From assembly GCF_029227915.1 (NCBI RefSeq), contig NC_079881.1, forward strand, positions 11,261,501 through 11,321,500: a stretch of 60,000 nt of DNA. The letters are read 5' to 3'. The notes under the pieces are model-generated. The model was not told where the DNA came from. It saw only the letters and a list, made by a program, of their open reading frames with translations, and ran no database searches. Below are positions 48,801-55,017 of the stretch, one piece after another. The DNA is from Hydractinia symbiolongicarpus. Its lineage: Eukaryota > Cnidaria > Hydrozoa > Anthoathecata > Hydractiniidae. How positions within the stretch are numbered: the stretch's first letter is position 1; each line of letters begins with the position of its first letter. Both the position numbers and the translations under genes were made by a program.

Positions 48801-51158
48801 AAAATATTGTAATAATTTAATTTATGTTTAAATACATTTAATACTTGTCTGTCTGTGAGCCAATTGAAACACAGAGGCTTTTCTAAGGCGACTCCAATTT
48901 AATTAGTTGTTCTACGGGCCCAACCAACCCTAATTTTTACGAAAACAAAAAAATAATAATATCAAGCAAAAAAGTTTTAAAGAAAAAAAAATTACAACAA
49001 ACAAACATTTTCTCATCCCATCTCATGAAATTATAATGAGCATAGAACATAATCAATGATGTTATTTTTTGTTGGGTGAATGTCAATCTACAATTATACT
49101 AAATAAGGTGAATCAATACCGTTACTTTGGGACCACCATTGGTAAGGCCACTGGAAGTTGATTCTTGGTTTATGGTAATTTGTTGCGATAAAACTGAAAT
49201 GCCCGATGCGCAAGTTTTGTAATCACAAAAACAGTTATGTGGTTAAATGTGATTTATAACAAAAATTAGCTACTTTCGCTAAAATAGTTATAATACAAGT
49301 AAAAAACAAAACAGATTATTGTCGCAACACCTTCCATCCAAGTATTTTTATCTTTTCACCTTAAGAACTAGTTACATATTTTTTAGTGAGATAAACTATT
49401 ATTACTTTTCCTTCGCAACTAAAAAATATTAACTGTGTGCGCTATGTGAAAATACATAAAAAAAAACCGGTTGTGGTAACACCCTCCTCTGTTGTTATTT
49501 TTTATTATTTTTGTTGTTGTTCCGACCGACCGTAAGCTACTATTGACTTCGCCCGTAGAACAACTAATTAAATTGGAATCGCGTTATCAAAAATACTACT
49601 ATAATCGCATTCCATGCAAATAAAATTTCAAAAATATCAAGGTTCCTGCCAGGCAAGAATGCAGCCTAATATACAAATTAAAAGATTCTGTGCACAAAGC
49701 TCTATTTATTGCTGCATGATTTAGAATTTCTTTTAATATAATATAATCAGTCTCCCAGCAAAATCATTTTTTAAGACCATCTATACATTTTAAAACATTT
49801 ATGGAGCAGGCTGTGTCCGAGTCTTAGAACTGTGTTTTACTAGGCTCAGGATGTTTATCCACTGTTAGTAAAACTGGCTTGGGCAGCTTTAGCCAAACGT
49901 AAGATTAACAAGCTGGTAGATTTCAAATAACGCATTGATTAGGCTCCCGAGAGCATAATGACTTTGATAGTAATACTTCATCAGAACCTGTGCTTCTTAA
50001 CAATTTTGGTGATCATGCTGAAATACAAATAAGATATCTGCTATTTTTCTTTGAGTTGGAGCAAGCAAGGACTCTTAATTCCAATGAAATATAATCCAGT
50101 TAACACCAATTTGGCAAAACGTAAACACAGAGGCAATATGTTATGTTAAAAGCATCATGTGATGTTAGTGAGCTGGACTTAAAGAATTAGATAAATGGCT
50201 TGGTCACAATGTTTACGACAAAGTTATCACAATGTGCCAGGTGATAACCCTAGGAAGGTCATGATAGCTGAACAGAAATTAAAACATAATTAATAGTTGA
50301 AAATTTCAGAGAGGATGTTGAAGGTATAAAAACAGTCAACTGTAACCAAGATGAATTTTTGTCTTACTTTGGTGCAATTTTGGTATAACCCTACACTCTT
50401 GACAAAAAAGTTACAGAAACTAAAAACTGAGTTTATGGCTTGTGTGATGATTCTAGGTTAATGTTATTCTTTTTCATAACAGTGTAAAGGCCCTTTTAGA
50501 CAATAAATTATTCCCGTAAAGTATGGTAAAAAATATTGTAAGAGAAAAATATTGTAATAATTTAATTTATGTTTAAATACAATATGGAGTTATTCAATAA
50601 ATTATTGCTCATCAGCTGCATTTATAATTTATCATCGAAGCTTTATATATTTTCACTCATTATATTCAAAAGCTAAACTCTCCAGCATGATTATTCTGTA
50701 CAAGTTGCTAAATTTGGAGTCACATGTACTATCAGATATCAGAATTCTTTGATATTTGATTTTAATCGTAGCTAAACTAAACTAATTATTGGCATCTGGT
50801 AATACACTATAAGCTATTCCGTTAAGTATTCCATTTTTGCTACCAATTTCTTGTAATTTTGATCAAAGATTTCACATCATTAAATTCAAATCATTTTTTG
50901 TTGTTGCCTGCTGATATGAATAAAAAATAAAGACTTAGGGGAAATTAATAAGTCATTACAAAAAATAAATTTTTATGGGAAAGTCAACTAGTTCTTTCAA
51001 TTGAGAATTATCTTTTTAACAGGAAAAATAATAGTTACCTGACATTATTTTTACCAATAGTATGTATACAAAGTATAAGGCAAGTTACCTGAAAACCATA
51101 AATGTCATTTTATCAAACCCGCCATAAGGGCTAAAGCCATGGTATTTTAATAAGAGCT
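21588..51158 (-). CDS. Polycystin-1-like protein (PKD1 family), 22 exons, 5' end missing
   Basis: Whole-gene entry; exons are listed separately. Joining 22 minus-strand exons at GT/AG borders gives 12,029 nt with every phase consistent, about 4,008 residues, close to vertebrate polycystin-1. Domain order: LRR and LRR C-terminal cap, many PKD/Ig-like repeats with numerous N-glycosylation sites, REJ module, GPS motif (CNFWN...CSCNHLTSF), TM1, PLAT domain, TM2-TM3, long cytosolic loop, TM4-TM5, then a polycystin/TRPP-like six-segment block with TOP domain, and a charged C-terminal helix. Polycystin-1 proteins are surface receptors autocleaved at the GPS that pair with polycystin-2 channels, often at cilia; in invertebrates they also act in sperm-egg signalling. 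WSC and C-type lectin domains are not apparent. The signal peptide and LRR N-cap must lie further upstream or outside the window. Which paralogue group it belongs to (PKD1, PKD1L1, PKD1L2/3, REJ) cannot be settled by eye. Confidence 0.92.
22200..22428. mobile_element. TTAA-flanked MITE in the last intron of the polycystin-1-like gene
   Basis: TTAA at 22196-22199 and 22429-22432 flank a 229-bp segment whose ends read AGGGAATTAATTTTTG and, inverted, GGGAATTATTTTTTG. TTAA duplications are typical of Kolobok and piggyBac elements. There is no coding capacity, so nonautonomous. Confidence 0.6.
22505..22566 (+). other. tRNA-like / possible SINE head (weak)
   Basis: GGATCGAGTCC at 22555-22565 matches the pol III B-box consensus GGTTCGANNCC except at one position, and TAGTGGTGTAGAGG at 22509-22522 resembles an A box, at tRNA-like spacing. 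No full cloverleaf can be drawn, so this is at most a tRNA-derived relic in an intron. Confidence 0.25.
22682..22951 (-). CDS. Polycystin-1-like exon 21: pore loop and last membrane segment (S6)
   Basis: Acceptor CATTTTTAG at 22952-22953, phase 0 to 0, donor AAAG|GTAG. It encodes SSIFEYRTFWTCFLSTMF (pore-helix region), then FNRWWKPGARKM where channel homologues have a Gly-Asp/Glu filter, then a hydrophobic S6 (FWSVLWMVYWLLIVTNMYKA, with the Asn-Met typical of the family). A second AG nine bases inside (exon start 22942) would also keep the frame, so the first three residues are uncertain. Confidence 0.85.
23621..23755 (-). CDS. Polycystin-1-like exon 20: S4-S5 linker and S5
   Basis: 135 nt, phase 0 to 0, acceptor TTGTTTAG, donor ATT|GTAAGT. 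It encodes NVRLFSLSNIYHYCSEVL, which fits the post-S4 'RLxxxN' helix of polycystins, followed by a hydrophobic S5 (FTFMHVLFVIGFSISMLI). The exon was found by matching phase and position between exons 19 and 21. Confidence 0.8.
24426..25335 (-). CDS. Polycystin-1-like exon 19: TOP (polycystin) domain, S2, S3, S4
   Basis: 910 nt with acceptor ATATTTTAG and donor AGA|GTAAGT. The extracellular TOP domain includes WFETTWLSNLY, a central YPSGGYELLLPL block and WFDKYTRALIHNYVMLN, the hallmark 'W-D-TRA...YN' region of polycystin channels. It is followed by S2 (FCISCVFFLLALIVYLLC), S3 (HTVLIIITAGVGIIM) and S4 (MYVFGFLGFLVIMR). S4 has almost no basic residues. This is the strongest evidence for PKD family membership together with the PLAT domain. 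Confidence 0.92.
25713..25967 (-). CDS. Polycystin-1-like exon 18: cytosolic linker and S1 (TM6)
   Basis: 255 nt, phase 2 in and 2 out. It starts CPSKKTEMM after TTTTTTTAG, then a basic cytosolic stretch (REGARRKRLRTFAKD), then one membrane segment (FVLQLLLMWFVIAICTIKF) that corresponds to S1 of the channel block, and leads into the TOP domain. Confidence 0.88.
26299..26381 (-). CDS. Polycystin-1-like exon 17: end of TM5
   Basis: 83 nt, acceptor CTTTAG, donor TG|GTAAGT. It encodes LIFTSAVVALFIKPLDLDKVD, completing the TM5 segment begun in exon 16. Phases 0 to 2 fit both neighbours. Confidence 0.85.
26771..26979 (-). CDS. Polycystin-1-like exon 16: TM4 and start of TM5
   Basis: 209 nt, acceptor CTTTTCAG, donor GTG|GTAAGT. 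It encodes CTRWTLPSWCTYVAYLL... with TM4, then FGYEISLKWLRALFVGFLEDALLAYPFVV, matching the polycystin-1 pattern of a W..s...s...D...~P segment in TM5. Confidence 0.88.
27425..28351. repeat. 66-bp minisatellite, 14 copies, intronic
   Basis: The word TTGACACACTTACACCAGGC recurs every 66 bp (27431, 27497, 27563 and onward). Fourteen units differ at a few sites only: CCTAC/TTATAC, GAGTCAGG/GAGACAGG, TTAATC/TTATTC. Since 66 is divisible by three, open frames run through on both strands (360 aa on +, 99 aa on -). It lies between exons 15 and 16 of the polycystin-1-like gene, so these ORFs are most likely by-products of the repeat. Confidence 0.95.
28377..28425 (+). repeat. GGA-rich polypurine tract
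   Basis: AGGAGGAGGAGG-type purine run on the plus strand directly after the 66-bp minisatellite, in the same intron. Low complexity. Confidence 0.85.
28850..29019 (-). CDS. Polycystin-1-like exon 15: cytosolic loop TM3-TM4, last part
   Basis: 170 nt, acceptor TTTCTAG, donor CCAG|GTAC. Encodes HQLSSMFHEFQESSEKS... and ...KNEMLAERLEI, a charged segment without membrane helices. Phases 2 in and 1 out fit both neighbours. Confidence 0.82.
29279..29666 (-). CDS. Polycystin-1-like exon 14: cytosolic loop TM3-TM4, middle part
   Basis: 388 nt, acceptor TTATTTAG, donor GA|GTAAGT. Ser/Thr/Pro-rich, charged sequence (for example LPHAFEDYLRKRGETF and RLARKKIGYEPLGLSLKR) with many potential phosphorylation sites. 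Loop identity follows from position and phase rather than strong similarity. Confidence 0.8.
30044..30230 (-). CDS. Polycystin-1-like exon 13: cytosolic loop TM3-TM4, first part
   Basis: 187 nt, acceptor GCATTTCAG, donor TTG|GTGAGT. Begins IPPKPIKIYKPTKHI, directly after the basic end of TM3 in exon 12. Phases 0 in and 1 out match. Confidence 0.82.
30579..30804 (-). CDS. Polycystin-1-like exon 12: TM2 and TM3
   Basis: 226 nt, acceptor TTTTCATAG, donor AAA|GTGAGT. Opens with FTRVQRVTCLVTF, the highly conserved 'FTRxQRxxC' start of TM2 in polycystin-1 proteins, followed by NEILIGMISAMIVFPLNFI (TM3), and ends in basic residues RKSRQTK. Confidence 0.92.
32249..32413 (-). CDS. Polycystin-1-like exon 11: post-PLAT linker
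   Basis: 165 nt, acceptor AACTTTAG, donor AA|GTAAAA. It starts KWIGTDCEDGSLEHEF at the end of the PLAT domain and ends NDYHLWMSVFERPRFSK, the conserved H-L-W-x-S-V...RP run that precedes TM2 in the family. Confidence 0.9.
33570..33695 (-). CDS. Polycystin-1-like exon 10: PLAT domain, second half
   Basis: 126 nt, acceptor TTTTTTAG, donor AA|GTAAGA. Encodes SIGKIHKIRIWHDNTGASP followed by SWYLERVVIRSL, the signature PLAT/LH2 block 'lG.l..irIwHDN.G.sPsWyL..V'. PLAT folds bind lipid or protein partners at the membrane. Confidence 0.94.
34175..34301 (-). CDS. Polycystin-1-like exon 9: PLAT domain, first half
   Basis: 127 nt, acceptor ATTTTCAG, donor AAG|GTATCT. Encodes GSTARVGIQIFGTSCTTKVR and a following RNAVDIFRISVDR, the 'gt.a.V.i.lfG' strand pair of a PLAT domain. 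Phase 1 to 2. Confidence 0.92.
34965..35163 (-). CDS. Polycystin-1-like exon 8: first membrane segment and start of PLAT
   Basis: 199 nt, acceptor ACATTTAG, donor GCAG|GTAAAC. KLDVARNPIAVSTCG leads into TM1 (VIIAVYLIVLFLAYR), then basic stop-transfer residues RKDKK, then YQYEIRLKTGVYPWAG, the first strand of PLAT. This places the GPS outside and PLAT in the cytosol. Confidence 0.92.
35520..35772 (-). CDS. Polycystin-1-like exon 7: GPS autoproteolysis motif
   Basis: 253 nt, acceptor ATCCAG, donor AAA|GTAGGC. Encodes HCNFWNATKQLWESVGC, then VVCSCNHLTSF: the four cysteines, two tryptophans and the H-L-T cleavage triad of a GPCR proteolysis site are all present, so self-cleavage between Leu and Thr is expected. 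The TM1 exon follows directly. Confidence 0.95.
36251..37384 (-). CDS. Polycystin-1-like exon 6: REJ/GAIN-type region
   Basis: 1,134 nt, acceptor TGTTGTAG, donor GAAG|GTAAAT. Encodes the stretch between the REJ module and the GPS: helix-rich first half (EQVTLKDVNLVTLAIIAC...), then beta-rich sequence (NKDEIYLSVLPKHDTFIDLP) as in the GAIN fold that precedes a GPS. Contains a dibasic patch RIRRSAGG. Confidence 0.88.
37633..37993 (-). CDS. Polycystin-1-like exon 5: REJ module, second part
   Basis: 361 nt, acceptor GTATTTTAG, donor ATGA|GTAAGT. Encodes NNPSPINGQCTISPRVGIS, then NFTVSCQGWHDAD, the diagnostic 'NxPPxxGxCxxxPxxG...F.v.C.gW.D' motif of the receptor-for-egg-jelly (REJ) domain. Confidence 0.93.
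38605..38899 (-). CDS. Polycystin-1-like exon 4: REJ module, first part
   Basis: 295 nt, acceptor TTGTTTTAG, donor AAAG|GTGAGT. Encodes VYVIEGVAPVVEIEC with a C..C pair and the YNWKVID strand, fitting an Ig/FN3-like subdomain of the REJ module. Phase 0 to 1 joins exons 3 and 5. Confidence 0.88.
39561..45595 (-). CDS. Polycystin-1-like exon 3: giant exon of PKD/Ig-like repeats and REJ start
   Basis: Single 6,035-nt exon (2,011 codons), acceptor GTTTTAG at 45596-45597, donor AAAAG|GTTAGT, phase 1 to 0. After a basic RKRVRR stretch (possible furin-type site) it encodes a long series of extracellular beta-sandwich repeats with PKD-type patterns such as YRWIVSGFSPFPW, EGVYNTSLEI and GKYDIVVRAQNEVSN, and dozens of N-x-S/T glycosylation sites. 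The last part (VIGGGSYRVIGNQQDIVLDA, DPDLLNGRSN, YKWVL) opens the REJ module. Small ORFs in other frames are shadows. The exact repeat count needs a profile search. Confidence 0.93.
46797..46942 (-). CDS. Polycystin-1-like exon 2: LRR C-terminal cap
   Basis: 146 nt, acceptor TTTCATTTAG, donor ATTG|GTAAGG, phase 2 to 1. Encodes SLHNRFICDCSLLPISKWL, then CSEPTRLRGVPVVKL, a typical LRRCT ('N.F.CDC.L..l..WL...C..P..l.g..v') with three of its cysteines visible. The phase joins exon 1 (AG|A giving Arg) and exon 3 exactly. Confidence 0.9.
47141..47839. mobile_element. TA-flanked MITE, about 34-bp terminal inverted repeats (copy 1)
   Basis: The left end AGGCGACTCCAATTTAATTA and the inverted right end ACGCGATTCCAATTTAATTA share 34 bp with two mismatches, including TAGTTGTTCTACGGGC, and TA lies just outside each end (47139-47140, 47840-47841). 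Size 699 bp, no coding capacity. The TA duplication suits the Tc1/mariner group. Confidence 0.8.
48102..48182 (+). pseudogene. Decayed coding remnant, family not recognised
   Basis: One frame reads QDVYPLLVKLAWAALAKRK and INKLVDFK before a stop, and further coding-like fragments (ELDKWLGHNVYDKVITMCQ near 48.44-48.5 kb, NFREDVEGIKTVNCNQDEF near 48.56-48.62 kb) follow in shifted frames. Looks like an old element protein broken by stops; I cannot name it. Present in both duplicate copies. Confidence 0.3.
48836..50580. repeat. 1,745-bp tandem duplication, copy 2
   Basis: Apparently identical repeat of 47091-48835. Its MITE copy spans 48886-49584. The absence of visible divergence implies a very recent duplication or an assembly duplication. 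Confidence 0.95.
48886..49584. mobile_element. TA-flanked MITE (copy 2, duplicated with its surroundings)
   Basis: Same element as 47141-47839 shifted by 1,745 bp. It shares the flanks, so it arose by segmental duplication and not by a new insertion. Confidence 0.8.
51089..51158 (-). CDS. Polycystin-1-like exon 1 in this window: last leucine-rich repeat
   Basis: 70 nt, acceptor TTTAATTAG, donor TTTTCAG|GTAACT, phase 1 to 2. Encodes LLLKYHGFSPYGGFDKMTF, then MVF, which runs into exon 2 as an LRR ('LxLxxNxF...gaFdkmtfL') just before the LRRCT. Upstream stop codons in frame confirm the acceptor. Earlier exons (LRR N-cap, signal peptide) were not identified. Confidence 0.75.
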
Positions 51159-52190
51159 CTAATTAAAGAGATTTTTACGTTGAATTATCTGTAGCAGATA
51201 AATATACAAATGATAGAACATAAATAATGTGTACTTAACCAGATGATAACAAAAGGAAAAATTTGTGAACTAATTCTTACAAAATCAATTGATCAAGAAT
51301 GCTGATTGCCTTGCAAAAGGCACTGTTACAGCTGAAAAAATCCTTTGTATACTATCTCGTAGAAAACAGTTTAAATACTGTTGAATTTAGTCAATAAGAA
51401 CGAATATAACATTTTGCATATGTCTGAAAACTATTTATTGAGAGAATGTAATGTAATTTTGTTCATTAAATTTTTTAAGTTATTATGTATAGCTTAATCT
51501 TATCCATAAGTGAAGCTGCAACATTAAGTACACATTATTCCCAAAACAAAAAGAGCTTTTTTTCAACCAGGTTTTTTAAGAAGATTCAAAATTTTAATAA
51601 TTTTTAGCGACATTCTTGTTATTGAAAATGATTTCTGGCCACCTGATGTGTCCATCAATTGAAAGCAACCAGAGACATACATATGCCATATGCCATTAAT
51701 TTCATTTTGATTGCATCGTCTAATAATATTTTATCAACATTACATCATTTCGGATTTTGACTAGCATTTGAAAATTGGCATCATCTCTTTTTTTAAGCTG
51801 GTCCCTCAGCCCTGTTCAGCTTTATTCAGCCTTTTCTCATCAACTTGAACCAAATATGTTCTATCATGGAAACCTCCGACTTCAATTTATATAAAATCTA
51901 TAACAAGTTTATTCCATCAAGGTGATCAAAACGTGTAACTCATTCTTGTCCATATGTTGGCCAGCAATCAAGTGAATATCTTATTAGATATCACTTGGTC
52001 TTGATTAAATTTTGGACGGTGGTAATGATAACTTTAAAAGTGTTGAAATATACCAACCTCTTAGTGTTGAAGAATTACTGTCTGTTGTAAACATTGAAAA
52101 CACTGTGTAGCTATAGTGTTGGGAGATAAGTTTACAGGTTTTTAAGGATATTTTGCTTCTGTTGAAAATGGCCAGATTTTTATAGCTGAT
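51159..52190. other. Upstream intron or intergenic DNA
   Basis: AT-rich DNA 5' of the last recognised exon of the polycystin-1-like gene. No exon with suitable phase was found, and no repeat structure seen. Confidence 0.45.
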
Positions 52191-52241
52191 GGGAATTTTT
52201 TATTTTATAACAAATGAAGTAGAGATTATGCAAATCAAAAA

Positions 52242-52645
52242 TTGCTCAAAACTTCTTCCACAATAATATCAAATTTTAAAATTGTAAATGAAGCAGACCT
52301 GGTTTTTATATGTATAGCATGTCACAGTCTCTATGAGAGGTCATTTGATAAATATAATGCTGAGAAATATGACCTGCAGCAACCTGACATTATTAACAAA
52401 GTTATGATGTGTGGGGAGTATTACATTTGCCTGACTTATCATAAAAAAATTGTTAAAGAACGTAATTCCTGCTCATGCATTGTTCAATAACCTAGACATT
52501 TTATACTTGGTAGGTAACTTATCAAACCTCGATAAATTGGAGAAAGTAATTGTAGCCAGGAAAATTTAGTTTAGGAAAATAGCAATAATGTCCAAAGGAT
52601 AATCTCCAAAACTTAAAGGCGCCATATGTAATGTTGCTATTAATT
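52242..52645 (+). pseudogene. Decayed DUF6570-like fragment (Helitron/PIF1-helicase associated)
   Basis: The first frame gives CIACHSLYERSF and CGEYYICLTYHKK. After a one-base shift the sequence continues IPAHALFNNLDILYLVGNL, SNLDKLEKVIVARKI, stop, FRKIAIMSKG, stop, SPKLKGAICNV. The order 'C..CH...YIC.TCHkk...iPa.Al.N.L.i..lp.el..L..lE..iiar.i.f.KiaiMpKG...KlKGaiCNVp' is that of DUF6570, a domain in proteins with PIF1/Helitron helicases. At least one frameshift and two or more stops make it a relic. Family assignment is by memory of the motif. Confidence 0.6.
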
Positions 52646-52815
52646 AATTTTTAACGCCAGTGTTGAGATCAATCAAATGTAATTGTAAACAGGTTTCTCT
52701 TTAGGGTTGACAACAACAAAGTCATATGCGAGAGGTAAGAACAACAAGTTGATACAGTACAGGGTAGAGAAGCAAGTAGTTTTTAGTAATTAGTACACAA
52801 GTGTAGATAAAAAAG

Positions 52816-53133
52816 TTGAAGAGAGGAAATGGTGATGTCATGGTAGTCAATGACTGGTCATCAGTAAAGGAGGCTAAACTTTCTTTTACTTTGCCAATAA
52901 TACCCAAGAAATATTTTACAATTACCAAGATCAACAATAAGTCTTTCCTGTTCGATTTGGTGAACAATGAAAAGCTAGTTGAAAACGATGGTATAACAAT
53001 TTATTTGAAAAAAGCAAGCATTAAGAATATTTGGCGACTTTGTGATAAGGTTAAAGACAAAACTGTCAATTTTTTGAAAATCTTTGGGTTTCCAAATGTT
53101 AATCACAGTGGTATGAATTTATCTACAATATAG
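52816..53133 (+). other. Unassigned 105-residue ORF
   Basis: Open frame downstream of the DUF6570-like relic on the same strand, lysine/asparagine-rich, no domain recognised. Could be part of the same decayed element or chance in AT-rich DNA; I lean to the former only because of position. Confidence 0.2.
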
Positions 53134-55015
53134 CATAGATCTTGTTAGATCCTGCAAGTTTCACAGAAAAGGACCATGTTGATTCAACCTCCGTTTCCAA
53201 AACTAAACACACTTTTTATTTTTCTATTCCCATTGGCATAATCTAAATACTTAACTGAAAACTTAAACCCAAATTCTAAATCACAATAAAAAAGCTTTTT
53301 GGCTGTGAAATCCCATTAACACTAACATGACAAAATTGGATATTTTTTCAGAAGAGATTAATCCACTTTGATTTTATAATTGGATGAAAATTTGTTAAAA
53401 ATTAAATTTCGACATTCTTAAACCACACAACACATTCTGGAGCATTGTTATTCTGACATGTGCCATTTATTTGGACCCAGTCACACTCTCCTAAAACTCA
53501 TTAAAATACATACCTCTTCTCTAGTGGATTTGTTGAAAATAAAACATTGTCAAATTGGTTTCCATCAAATTCCCTAGCAAAAAAAATATAGTACTGCTAT
53601 TTGCCGAAACAAAAAGTGGTGCAAAACTAATTTTCATGAATAATCAAAACATTTTATCAGATTTATTTAAAAACAGATTCAATAGACAATGTCAATTTCA
53701 TAAAAAAAAATGTTATGTTATCTTTAGGCTGATAAATTGGTGTGAAATAATAATTTGAGATTCATTATTAATGTTAGTATTTTTAGAATTAGAATTATGT
53801 GGTAAATTTTTAGCATTTCACATAATTATCAACTTTTATGGTTAATCTTTGACATTACCGAAATATTATTTTTTTTAATGATTTTCATTATCCATTATTG
53901 GAACTTATATTATGCTTGATAGTTTTGCCCTATACACTGTACAGGTCAGAGGGATTTTATATACTTCACATTTTCTACTTCTTTTTGAAATTCTTATATT
54001 CCAGAATCGCTTGCGCAAACAAAGTTAGCTTTTTTGGAGCACAAGTTATTGGGTAGGTGCTTTTTCCTTTATTGATAGGTCTGTGACTTTGTCATATTTG
54101 AGGATCTATTATTCCCTGTTTTTGTGCAAAACACCAGAAAAAACTAATGATTCAATCCTAAAAAATTAAGACTGTTTTTTTGTACTGTTTTGGCTTATTT
54201 TGCACATAAAACCACCAACTTTAAGCTGATAAGATCTATTTTTAAAAAAAACTGACTGTCATAATCGAGGGTCTATTGTTCCCTATCTTTATACAAAAAT
54301 CAGAATGAACTAATGCTTCAATTTTTTGGTAACAGACAGAGGGACACAGGTCAAGTTATAAGATCTCCCCTGCACAAGGTAGGTCCAAAAATGAATGCTT
54401 AAAGGATAATTTGAAATAATTAAGTCAGAGTACCTCCCAAAAGCATATATTCTAATCCAGAATTAAAATAACTTGTATTTAAACATTTTATAAAGAACTT
54501 TATAAAAATAGGTGCAATCATATGTCTCTTGAAATAAGTTTTATTGTTTTTATGCTAATTGCAAAAAAAACAACTGCCCGTAGTCTCCATAAAATTAAGA
54601 GGGCTGTTAACCCTTTAAAAAAGATAAAGCACATACCTTAAAATACTCAACAAAAACAGCAATATGTAACACTTCAACATTTTAAGTAATATTAAATCAG
54701 CCGCTAACTACAACATTTTTTATGACTGATGTGTTCTGTCTAAAATAAATTAAATAACATAAATTTTTATGTTTCTCATCAAACCTGCAACATTTAATTT
54801 CATTTTTTATAACAAAAGTTGGCCAACCAACTGGCATTTCACACATGGTCTGGAAGAATGTAGGAGACAAAATATATAGATTAATTAGAGTAATGCAATA
54901 TATAGGACCATAAACAAAAGAGGAGAAATAGTATAGGGTTAGTTCAGAACTGGACACTAGTTAGTCAACTTATAAAAAATATTAAAAAAATTTACAATTG
55001 GCATCTTGTAAGATT
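53134..55015. other. Intergenic DNA, no gene recognised
   Basis: Roughly 1.9 kb AT-rich sequence between the relic ORFs and the Tc1-like element. A minus-strand 60-nt segment at about 53504-53565 has splice-like borders and LRR-like residues but the wrong phase, and is not called. Confidence 0.45.
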
Positions 55016-55017
55016 TA

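Larger units (their letters stand above)
47091..48835. repeat. 1,745-bp tandem duplication, copy 1 (intron 1 of the polycystin-1-like gene)
   Basis: The block starting ATTTAATACTTGTCTGTCTG is followed head-to-tail by a second copy at 48836-50580, offset exactly 1,745 bp. I found no difference in the stretches compared. Contains one TA-flanked MITE (47141-47839) and coding-like remains near 48102-48182. Confidence 0.95.

Noticed and set aside
53504-53565. Minus-strand segment with splice-like borders reading FDGNQFDNVLFSTNPLEK, resembling an LRR
   Set aside because: It ends in phase 2 whereas the next accepted exon (51089-51158) needs phase 1, and its length is not that of an LRR exon. Kept only as a weak candidate for an upstream exon.
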